The notes beneath the pieces were generated by a model that saw only the letters and a program-made list of their open reading frames with translations, was not told the DNA's origin and did no database searches. A stretch of 64,000 nucleotides of DNA from a virus: positions 1 through 64,000 of IMG/VR virus record IMGVR_UViG_3300030331_002523; one strand, 5' to 3'. The translations under genes were made by a program, and so were the position numbers. Shown here piece by piece: positions 54,892 to 60,316 of this stretch (positions are counted from its first letter, which is position 1; the number at the start of each line of letters is the position of its first letter).

Positions 54892-55287
54892 ATGAGTATT
54901 TTAAAAAAGATCTTTAGTTCCGCTGGAGGTGATCTAGTTGAATCTGTTGGTGGTGTATTAGATAATCTAATCACTAGTAAAGAGGAAAAGCTAGAAGCTA
55001 AAAGAAAACTAAAGGAACTCATCTTGAGCCATGAGGCTGAGATGGAGAAACAAATAACTAACCGCTGGACTGCAGACATGAACTCAGACAGCTGGTTATC
55101 TAAGAATGTAAGACCAATGGTGCTTATATTCCTTATTGTTTGCACAATGTTGTTAATATTTATTGACGCAGGTGCAATAAGCTTTGAAGTAGAGGAGAAA
55201 TGGACTGACCTGTTACAACTTGTTTTAATAACAGTTATTGGTGCATACTTTGGAGGAAGATCAATAGAAAAGGTAAAGAAGAAGTAA
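54892..55287 (+). CDS. Holin, 3-TM family (131 aa)
   Basis: Holins form the inner-membrane lesion that starts host lysis. An amphipathic, charged N-terminal 60 residues (Leu-Glu-Ala-Lys-Arg-Lys-Leu-Lys-Glu-Leu) leads into Arg-Trp-Thr-Ala-Asp...Trp-Leu-Ser-Lys-Asn-Val-Arg-Pro, a signature of the 'holin of 3TMs, for gene-transfer release' group. Hydrophobic segments follow at about 77-94 and 107-123, then Gly-Gly-Arg-Ser-Ile-Glu-Lys. The Arg-Pro before the membrane segment is typical. Its stop overlaps the next gene. No endolysin was recognised beside it, so the lytic enzyme may lie outside the window. Confidence 0.8.
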   Translation: MSILKKIFSSAGGDLVESVGGVLDNLITSKEEKLEAKRKLKELILSHEAEMEKQITNRWTADMNSDSWLSKNVRPMVLIFLIVCTMLLIFIDAGAISFEVEEKWTDLLQLVLITVIGAYFGGRSIEKVKKK

Positions 55288-55658
55288 TGTATACCTATAA
55301 TATTGAATTAATACGCTGCATAGATGGTGATACTGTTGATGCTTATATAGATCTAGGCTTTAGTGTTAAAGTTAAGAAACGTATAAGACTGCATGGTATT
55401 AATACTCCTGAGTCAAGAACAAGAGACCTTGAAGAAAAAGCAAGAGGGTTAGCTGCCAAAAACAGACTTAAAGCTATACTAGAAGGGGCCAAATCAATAC
55501 AACTAAATTCCTTTGGTGTAGGTAAGTATGGTAGATGTCTAGGTGAATTACACGTAGATGTGTTAGATGGTAAAGAATGCATAACTCTAACAAATGTAAA
55601 TCAATTATTAATCACTGAGGGACATGCTGTAGCATACCACGGTGGCAAAAGAAAATAG
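55287..55658 (+). CDS. Staphylococcal nuclease-like (thermonuclease) protein (123 aa)
   Basis: The fold is an OB-type calcium-dependent nuclease. Residues 11-16 (Cys-Ile-Asp-Gly-Asp-Thr) match the metal loop. R34 and E42 in Arg-Leu-His-Gly-Ile-Asn-Thr-Pro-Glu match the catalytic Arg35 and Glu43 of the model enzyme. R83 in Tyr-Gly-Arg-Cys-Leu-Gly matches Arg87. The residue equal to Asp40 is N39, which may weaken calcium binding. No signal peptide is present, so it acts in the cytoplasm or in the particle, perhaps in host DNA breakdown. It begins in a TAATG overlap with the holin gene. Confidence 0.85.
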   Translation: MYTYNIELIRCIDGDTVDAYIDLGFSVKVKKRIRLHGINTPESRTRDLEEKARGLAAKNRLKAILEGAKSIQLNSFGVGKYGRCLGELHVDVLDGKECITLTNVNQLLITEGHAVAYHGGKRK

Positions 55659-55659
55659 A

Positions 55660-55812
55660 ATGAAAATAGATTGGATAAACGGCTTTGCAGCTGGTAACAA
55701 GAAAGAAAAGTACTATCTAGAGTTTAGATTAGGTACTTTTACTATATTAGAATTAAAGTGGGAATCAAAGAAGTTCAGATTTATGATCTGTAATCTAGGA
55801 TTTGAGCTATAA
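55660..55812 (+). CDS. Small protein of unknown function (50 aa)
   Basis: The frame begins one base after the nuclease stop. It is mixed in charge and probably beta-rich (Tyr-Tyr-Leu-Glu-Phe-Arg-Leu-Gly, then Phe-Thr-Ile-Leu-Glu-Leu-Lys-Trp), with one Cys. It has no basic tail and so differs from the mini-protein cluster. Function unknown. Tight spacing and normal composition support it. Confidence 0.45.
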   Translation: MKIDWINGFAAGNKKEKYYLEFRLGTFTILELKWESKKFRFMICNLGFEL

Positions 55813-55834
55813 TTTTAGTATATTATAATGTATG
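55812..55834 (+). promoter_or_regulatory. TTTTAGTATATTATAATG motif abutting a start codon
   Basis: The motif at 55813-55830 is nearly identical to 54073-54087 and 13950-13962. Here it ends 1 base before the ATG at 55832, so a conventional promoter with an untranslated leader is not possible for that gene. It could drive a leaderless message or be a processing or termination element. Confidence 0.35.
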
Positions 55835-56107
55835 CCAGCAAAGAGAAACTATAAAAGGGAATATAAGAAGTTCCAGTCCTCTACTAAAGCAAAAAAAGAT
55901 AGAGCGGCTAGAAATAAAGCCCGTAGGCAGGGTCTCAAGGTTGGTAAAGTACGTAGGGGAGATGGAAAAGATCTTCATCACCCAAATGGACCACGCTCAA
56001 AAAAGACGGTAGTAATGTCATCTTCTAAGAACCGTGGTAAGAAAGAGAAAAGTAGAGTAAAGGGTAGTAAAAGAAACTACCCTAAAACTAGAAAAAAAAG
56101 GGTTTAA
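55832..56107 (+). CDS. Basic HNH-like small phage protein (91 aa)
   Basis: The protein begins Met-Pro-Ala-Lys-Arg-Asn-Tyr-Lys-Arg-Glu-Tyr and has Ala-Ala-Arg-Asn-Lys-Ala-Arg-Arg, then Gly-Asp-Gly-Lys-Asp-Leu-His-His-Pro-Asn-Gly near residues 44-54 and Ser-Lys-Asn-Arg-Gly near 66-70. The His-His...Asn-Gly...Asn-Arg order resembles the core of HNH nucleases, and I recall this exact mini-protein type as common in tailed phages. It lacks the paired Cys of full HNH enzymes, and about 40 per cent of residues are basic. Activity as a nuclease is uncertain; DNA binding is likely. Confidence 0.65.
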   Translation: MPAKRNYKREYKKFQSSTKAKKDRAARNKARRQGLKVGKVRRGDGKDLHHPNGPRSKKTVVMSSSKNRGKKEKSRVKGSKRNYPKTRKKRV

Positions 56108-56128
56108 CAAATAAAAAATTAAAAAAAA

Positions 56129-56494
56129 ATGGCATCATCAGTAACAACACAACTAACTATCAGTTCCAATAATGCAACAAGTGATACCTTGAGCATAGTA
56201 GTAAACAAAACATTATCAACTAAAGAACCTATTATAGGTATTGCAAGAGTATCTGTAGGAACAACAGCTGTAGAAGTATTTGCAAAAACTGTGACAGATA
56301 TAACTTATGCATATCTAAAGAATACACATGGTACACACACAATTACTGTATCAGACTCAGTTGCTCCAACAGCATTCTTAACTTTAAGTCCAGATGAATT
56401 TGCATTCATACCTATAAAGGCCTCTGCTGGATTAAAATTAACTTCATCAGGAGCTGGAGCTGTAGTAGAGTACGCTCTATTCACTAAGAGTTAA
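56129..56494 (+). CDS. Ser/Thr-rich beta protein (121 aa), possible particle decoration
   Basis: Nearly the whole chain is strands of alternating Thr, Ser, Val and Ile with few charged residues and no Cys, a composition typical of phage surface or fibre proteins. A Ser-Pro-Asp-Glu-Phe-Ala-Phe-Ile-Pro-Ile segment near 90-99 may be an edge strand. An A-run (56123-56128) precedes the start. It is the last + strand gene; it overlaps the end of the opposing gene by 18 bases. Confidence 0.55.
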   Translation: MASSVTTQLTISSNNATSDTLSIVVNKTLSTKEPIIGIARVSVGTTAVEVFAKTVTDITYAYLKNTHGTHTITVSDSVAPTAFLTLSPDEFAFIPIKASAGLKLTSSGAGAVVEYALFTKS

Positions 56495-56707
56495 GACATT
56501 CTCAATTAAATATTGTTGAGCCCATTCATATGCGGAAGCTGGATGGTTGAATAGTTTTCTTTTTCTTTTCAACCATCTGGCTCCTTGCTTTTCATAGATA
56601 GCCATTTCCCACTTTTGTTTGTTATATACGTTGATTTTCTTTTTTACAGGGTGACAAGACACCCAGATCTTATTTTCTAATAAATATAGTATGTCATCTT
56701 TTTCCAT
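56477..56707 (-). CDS. Small protein of unknown function (76 aa)
   Basis: It is the last gene of the minus strand block. The chain is mixed and Trp/Lys-rich with Tyr-Leu-Leu-Glu-Asn-Lys-Ile-Trp-Val and a C-terminal helix (Ala-Tyr-Glu-Trp-Ala-Gln-Gln-Tyr-Leu-Ile). No signal or membrane segment was seen. Its start abuts the stop of the radical SAM gene (56708), so the two are likely coupled. It could be a small binding partner; no family is recognised. Confidence 0.55.
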   Translation of the reverse strand: MEKDDILYLLENKIWVSCHPVKKKINVYNKQKWEMAIYEKQGARWLKRKRKLFNHPASAYEWAQQYLIENVLTLSE

Positions 56708-57544
56708 TTAAAATATATATCTTATAGTGTTTATATTAAAATACGTGGAGTATATCTTTTTGAAATCTCCAAGTAATCTCTTCTTATGTGCCAGAGGATA
56801 GCGCATTACTCCTGATGCATTCTTTGCTTCTCTAGAATACTTCATGATCTCACGTGCCTCATCACTAGCTTTTATCATTTGATTAACATGATTAGTAAGT
56901 GCAATAACTTCACACTTGTTCTCTCCTGCATAAGCGTTGACTTCAGAGAACAGATCATTATACTCTTCTCTCCAACCAGGATAAAACACCAGGGGACTGT
57001 AGTTTAAGTGTACTTCCCATCCTAGCATCTTAAGTCTATCCACATCTTTTATTCTAGAGTGGATCTTCTGCATCTTAGGTTCAAGAATATCTGAATACTT
57101 CTGAGGCATCAAGCTTACCCTCACTCTTGGTGGTTTTTTGAAATGATTCACATCAAGTTTAAGTAATCCTGGATACTTAGTAGCCATAGTACTATTTAAC
57201 CGGGGATGGTCATCAAAGCGCTTAAGGTAATCATGTAAAGGTTCAGGCATAAACTTTTGCATCAGAACTAAATCTGAGTTACAAGCTATGTCTACCATTG
57301 TATATACTGGATCTTGCTGGTTAGGTACTTTAGTATACCCGGCTTCCCAGTCAAGCACAGACTTAAATATGTCATTAACGTTTTGGTTTACAAAAACTCT
57401 TTTACCATTATATCTTGCCATATAACAATAGGTGTTCACACAGCCCCCCATACATCCGTAGATTATATTGGGAGCTATGCAATCAGAACTATTATTGTTG
57501 GTCTTTGTAACGAGAGTCTTTGTCTTTTGGTATTTGACTGCCAT
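56708..57544 (-). CDS. Spore-photoproduct-lyase-like radical SAM protein (278 aa)
   Basis: Three Cys cluster in Gly-C31-Met-Gly-Gly-C35-Val-Asn-Thr-Tyr-C40-Tyr-Met-Ala-Arg, the place where radical SAM enzymes bind the 4Fe-4S cluster, but the spacing is CX3CX4C and not the usual CX3CX2C. Later parts match the SPL family in style: Arg-Val-Arg-Val-Ser-Leu-Met-Pro-Gln and a helix then Leu-Gly-Trp-Glu-Val-His-Leu-Asn-Tyr-Ser-Pro-Leu-Val-Phe-Tyr-Pro-Gly-Trp. Known SPL reverses a UV thymine lesion; phage relatives have no proven substrate. It is in the nucleotide/repair block beside uracil-DNA glycosylase, which fits DNA repair or base modification. Confidence 0.7.
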   Translation of the reverse strand: MAVKYQKTKTLVTKTNNNSSDCIAPNIIYGCMGGCVNTYCYMARYNGKRVFVNQNVNDIFKSVLDWEAGYTKVPNQQDPVYTMVDIACNSDLVLMQKFMPEPLHDYLKRFDDHPRLNSTMATKYPGLLKLDVNHFKKPPRVRVSLMPQKYSDILEPKMQKIHSRIKDVDRLKMLGWEVHLNYSPLVFYPGWREEYNDLFSEVNAYAGENKCEVIALTNHVNQMIKASDEAREIMKYSREAKNASGVMRYPLAHKKRLLGDFKKIYSTYFNINTIRYIF

Positions 57545-57617
57545 TATCTATCTCTTTACTTATTATATTAAAAGCAACAATAAGAATTATAAAAAAAATT
57601 ATATGGCCAATAGTCAT
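57492..57617 (-). CDS. Small single-pass membrane peptide (41 aa)
   Basis: The frame begins with the ATGA junction at the stop of the preceding gene and encodes one hydrophobic segment (residues 3-19), then a charged tail with Ser-Lys-Glu-Ile-Asp-Asn-Gly-Ser-Gln and Lys-Asp-Lys-Asp-Ser-Arg. It overlaps the start of the radical SAM gene by 53 bases in another frame. The coupled start and clear membrane topology support it, but the long overlap lowers certainty. Confidence 0.45.
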   Translation of the reverse strand: MTIGHIIFFIILIVAFNIISKEIDNGSQIPKDKDSRYKDQQ

Positions 57618-57922
57618 TCTTTTACCTTAAAAACTATTGTAGGAACCCACTCTGGTGGTTCTCCTGGATCATAATTACTTTCATAATGATTACTTTCTTC
57701 TAGGATTTCATAATCCTCTTTTAAATAATCTGTTACTTTTTTCCAAACTTTTCCAGGTACAATACCACGGCCATATCTAAACTTCATAATAAGTTTATCT
57801 TCCTGCTGATTGTACCTTATACTAGGAGAGTATTGATTATATTCATTTACTTTTAGAACATGTTCTATGATATAATATTCTAAATCATCAACGTTTGCAA
57901 CTTCATCTTTATTCCAATCCAT
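57614..57922 (-). CDS. Protein of unknown function (102 aa)
   Basis: An acidic, Tyr-rich soluble protein with a likely alpha/beta fold: a helix in Asp-Asp-Leu-Glu-Tyr-Tyr-Ile-Ile-Glu-His-Val, a strand with Lys-Leu-Ile-Met-Lys-Phe-Arg-Tyr, and Pro-Glu-Trp-Val-Pro near the end. Two starts are possible. I take the ATG at 57922, which overlaps the uracil-DNA glycosylase stop as TAATG like most junctions here; an ATG at 57928 would add two residues. No family is recognised. Confidence 0.55.
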   Translation of the reverse strand: MDWNKDEVANVDDLEYYIIEHVLKVNEYNQYSPSIRYNQQEDKLIMKFRYGRGIVPGKVWKKVTDYLKEDYEILEESNHYESNYDPGEPPEWVPTIVFKVKE

Positions 57923-58632
57923 TACCATTCAATCTCTTTATGACCTAACTCTCTTAGATTCTTATTAATATTTATAAATAGATTACCTGAATCCCATTTA
58001 CCTCCTCTATATGCAGCCGCAGCTGGATGAACTACAAAATGTTTGTGATGATCATTAGAAATAGATTTAGCAAATGGTTTTGCTTTAGCACCCATAAATA
58101 CAAACTGAAGATTGTTAGGATGATCAGCTAAAATATGTGCAAATATACATTGACTCCAATGTTTCCATATATTAACATGAGCTCCTATGTTATCTACTTC
58201 ACATGTAAGTGCGGTGTTTAACATAAGCACGCCTTGCTTAGACCATCTACTTAGATCACAGTCTCTGGTTGCATCTGGATACTGTGTTTGTAGTTCATCA
58301 AATATATACCTCAACGATGGTTGTTCCTTATTAGTCTTTGAACAACTAAATGCTATTCCGTCAGCAACTCCTTCTTGAGGGTATGGATCTTGTCCAACAA
58401 TAACAACTTTAAGATCTCTATATGGGCACATCTCATATGCTTTAAGTAAATCAGGAAATTTTGGTGTAAACTTCTTACCATTATCAACTTCCTTAGCTAA
58501 CGCTAGTAGTGGATCAGAGAATGCTTTAGAATTTACTATATTCCAAAGCGCCTCTACCCAACCTTCATATGGACTCTCAGCAGCATCTGAGAGCTTATTC
58601 ATAAATTTTTCTTGAATTTCTTTAACGTCCAT
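57922..58632 (-). CDS. ung: Uracil-DNA glycosylase, family 1 (236 aa)
   Basis: It removes uracil from DNA by cutting the base-sugar bond, the first step of base excision repair. The water-activating loop G80-Q-D82-P-Y84 is present, with D82 as catalytic Asp; the usual His after Tyr is Pro. The minor-groove loop H202-P-A-A-A-A-Tyr-Arg-Gly keeps the catalytic His but replaces the common Ser-Pro-Leu-Ser. The Leu-Asn-Thr-Ala-Leu-Thr motif at about 138-143 matches the family. The start at 58632 (Met-Asp-Val-Lys) is chosen over an upstream in-frame ATG at 58659, because it sits 11 bases inside the end of the preceding mini-gene. It may guard phage DNA from dUTP misincorporation or remove deaminated C. 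Confidence 0.92.
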   Translation of the reverse strand: MDVKEIQEKFMNKLSDAAESPYEGWVEALWNIVNSKAFSDPLLALAKEVDNGKKFTPKFPDLLKAYEMCPYRDLKVVIVGQDPYPQEGVADGIAFSCSKTNKEQPSLRYIFDELQTQYPDATRDCDLSRWSKQGVLMLNTALTCEVDNIGAHVNIWKHWSQCIFAHILADHPNNLQFVFMGAKAKPFAKSISNDHHKHFVVHPAAAAYRGGKWDSGNLFININKNLRELGHKEIEW

Positions 58633-58750
58633 CTTTATCTCTATTAATATTTTTATCAATACCCTTCTCTATCTGAGAAGCTATATATATGCCAGCAAGT
58701 ATTCCAGCTGCTAATACAAATATGTGAGTTGTTATGTATATTGTTTCCAT
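58622..58750 (-). CDS. Small single-pass membrane peptide (42 aa)
   Basis: The frame begins Met-Glu-Thr-Ile-Tyr, has one hydrophobic segment (about residues 8-25, Val-Leu-Ala-Ala-Gly-Ile-Leu-Ala-Gly-Ile), then a charged tail. It overlaps the end of the zinc-ribbon mini-gene by 19 bases and the start of ung by 11. The Gly-containing membrane segment could pack in a helix bundle. No family is recognised. Confidence 0.5.
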   Translation of the reverse strand: METIYITTHIFVLAAGILAGIYIASQIEKGIDKNINRDKDGR

Positions 58751-58869
58751 AATTTTTGTTTTTTAATTAAAGGTTTTCCACAGCAAAGACAATCATCATA
58801 CTCTTCTCCTTGCGGTTGTATATTATATACTTTACAATGTTTACATCTTATAACTTTATCTTTATTCAT
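58732..58869 (-). CDS. Zinc-ribbon-like mini-protein (45 aa)
   Basis: It carries C9-Lys-His-C12 and, 14 residues later, C27-Leu-C29-C30-Gly-Lys-Pro, a layout close to the two knuckles of a zinc ribbon (the second CxCC is a variant; canonical is CxxCG). Charged ends surround the core. Such mini-proteins often bind nucleic acid or other proteins in phage replication blocks. It is followed by a TM peptide and ung, and preceded by the tRNA gene with 14 bases between. Confidence 0.55.
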   Translation of the reverse strand: MNKDKVIRCKHCKVYNIQPQGEEYDDCLCCGKPLIKKQKLWKQYT

Positions 58870-58883
58870 ATGTTTAATTTTAG

Positions 58884-58957
58884 TACACCCAGTAGGACTT
58901 GAACCTACAACCTACAGCTTAGAAGGCTGTTGCTCTATCCAATTGAGCTATGGGTGC
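58884..58957 (-). tRNA. tRNA-Arg (anticodon UCU)
   Basis: The minus strand folds into a full cloverleaf of 74 nt. The acceptor arm pairs GCACCCA with TGGGTGT (a G-T pair at the tip) and leaves A as discriminator. The D arm contains AGCTC...GAGC. The anticodon stem ACAGC/GCTGT closes the loop CTTCTAA, with TCT at positions 34-36. The T arm has GTAGG TTCAAGT CCTAC. The 3' CCA is not encoded. It would read AGA, by far the commonest Arg codon in the genes here. Confidence 0.95.
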
Positions 58958-58961
58958 ATAA

Positions 58962-58998
58962 AGGGCCCAGCAAGAAAATTACAAAGACGCCAGGCCCT
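58962..58998 (-). other. Inverted repeat (AGGGCC / GGCCCT) next to the tRNA
   Basis: AGGGCC at 58962-58967 and GGCCCT at 58993-58998 can form a GC-rich 6-bp stem with a 25-base loop, striking in such AT-rich DNA. It lies between the stop of the DUF3310 gene and the tRNA 5' end. A terminator lacking a good T-run or an RNA processing signal are both possible. Confidence 0.35.
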
Positions 58999-59012
58999 CA
59001 AACAACAACACT

Positions 59013-59495
59013 TTACTTTTTAAGATTATTTAATCTATCTAGTTCAAAGTCAAGATGATTCTTGGCTTTTACTATATCTTCTATATGTTTATCAATATCC
59101 TCCATACCTTGTTCATATTTTTTACCACAACGTAAAAGGTATGCAACAGAGTTACCAACATTATAGGATAGGTCAAAGTCTTCAACAACTTTGCGTGCTT
59201 CATAACCGTAAGTTTTTCCTATATAATAGTTAGGAATCTTTTTTTCTGAGTAATCTACTTTTTCTTTTTCCATTTGTTCTTTATTTATTTTATTAAACTC
59301 CTCAAAGGTGTAGCTTTTATTGAATTCAAACCCAGGAGGACAACTCATTGTTACTTCAAAATCTATTGGTTTTTTATGATTAGTGACAGAATAACCGTAG
59401 TTATTACAGACTCTGCCCATATCCCAGTAATGTTTATTTTTACCTGTTAGTTTACAGATCAAATATATTAGCAGCTTGATCAAACGTGCTTTCAT
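59013..59495 (-). CDS. DUF3310-like protein (160 aa)
   Basis: The C-terminal 75 residues follow the DUF3310 pattern: Pro-Asn-Tyr-Tyr-Ile-Gly-Lys...Glu-Ala-Arg-Lys-Val-Val-Glu, then Asn-Val-Gly-Asn-Ser-Val-Ala-Tyr-Leu-Leu-Arg-Cys-Gly-Lys-Lys and Met-Glu-Asp-Ile-Asp-Lys. Proteins of this group are common in phage nucleotide blocks and are sometimes called nucleotide kinases, without strong proof. The N-terminal 80 residues, with a hydrophobic start (Leu-Ile-Lys-Leu-Leu-Ile-Tyr-Leu), differ from typical members. The start overlaps the upstream DUF932-like gene by 44 bases; a later ATG at 59420 would avoid this. Confidence 0.65.
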   Translation of the reverse strand: MKARLIKLLIYLICKLTGKNKHYWDMGRVCNNYGYSVTNHKKPIDFEVTMSCPPGFEFNKSYTFEEFNKINKEQMEKEKVDYSEKKIPNYYIGKTYGYEARKVVEDFDLSYNVGNSVAYLLRCGKKYEQGMEDIDKHIEDIVKAKNHLDFELDRLNNLKK

Positions 59496-60291
59496 CTAAT
59501 TCTATTTCTTGAGGAATATCTACATCATCCTCTGGTTCTTTAACTTGGTCCCTGTTTTGTAATTGAGAGTTACTTAGTAGCTCTGCAACCATAAACTCAT
59601 GAAACTTAGATTGCTTTTCCATCCACGTTCTAGGATGATTAACCTTAAATGCATGAGTAACATGATTGTAAAACATCCATGCGGTATCTGGATCTACTCC
59701 ATAGTTATATGAAGGATCAGACATCTCAGCCTTTACAATGCTTAGTTGTTGTGAGTCAATAAGTTTCTCATCAATAAACAAACGCCCAGCAAACTCAGCC
59801 TGCTCCTTAGTAGATAAAGAAACATTTTTCATTTCATCTTTATCTTGTATTAGTTGAGCATAACTATGTTTAGCTTGACCCAGTTGTCTAGCAATAGTAA
59901 GAGCAATGTCTGCATTAGCAGTTCCAGTATGTTTACGACCGTAGTTGGCCATATCTCCCTTAATCATTCCATTATTGCAAACAAACACATAAGCACCTAT
60001 CCCGCATTGGAACCTTGTGCTTTTGTCATATGAATTAGTCCAGGCAAACATCATACCTAACTCTGAGTCAGAGCTATTTGTATTAATATGATATATACCT
60101 TGCGCTACATTAGCATTCAGGTTAGACCTGAAGACACTTTTGGTTATCTTCAGGTTGTGCTGATCTAGTAGCTTCTTTGTATGATCCATTACTTCCTTGT
60201 GAGAGACAACGGTATATGTCTTTCCATGGCTTGGTAATGGGGCAGTTTCTAGATAAGTCTTAGAGACTTGAGTTGGTTTTGAATGTCCCAT
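59452..60291 (-). CDS. DUF932-like phage/plasmid protein (279 aa)
   Basis: The middle has Trp-Thr-Asn-Ser-Tyr-Asp-Lys-Ser-Thr followed by Gly-Ala-Tyr-Val-Phe-Val-Cys-Asn-Asn-Gly-Met near residues 92-117, the hallmark of DUF932 proteins found in phages and plasmids. These often lie beside replication genes and have no settled function. The ATG at 60291 (Met-Gly-His-Ser) is preferred to one at 60342, which would overlap the DNA polymerase end. A GAAAG purine run lies just upstream. The acidic C-terminus (about 245-275) is probably disordered. Confidence 0.65.
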   Translation of the reverse strand: MGHSKPTQVSKTYLETAPLPSHGKTYTVVSHKEVMDHTKKLLDQHNLKITKSVFRSNLNANVAQGIYHINTNSSDSELGMMFAWTNSYDKSTRFQCGIGAYVFVCNNGMIKGDMANYGRKHTGTANADIALTIARQLGQAKHSYAQLIQDKDEMKNVSLSTKEQAEFAGRLFIDEKLIDSQQLSIVKAEMSDPSYNYGVDPDTAWMFYNHVTHAFKVNHPRTWMEKQSKFHEFMVAELLSNSQLQNRDQVKEPEDDVDIPQEIELDESTFDQAANIFDL

Positions 60292-60316
60292 ATTTTTTCT
60301 TTCAAAGTTAATAAAA

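Noticed and set aside
58724-59023. 99-codon + strand frame across the tRNA region
   Set aside because: It runs antisense through the tRNA-Arg gene and the zinc-ribbon mini-gene, and its Cys/Phe/Leu-rich translation is an artefact of these.
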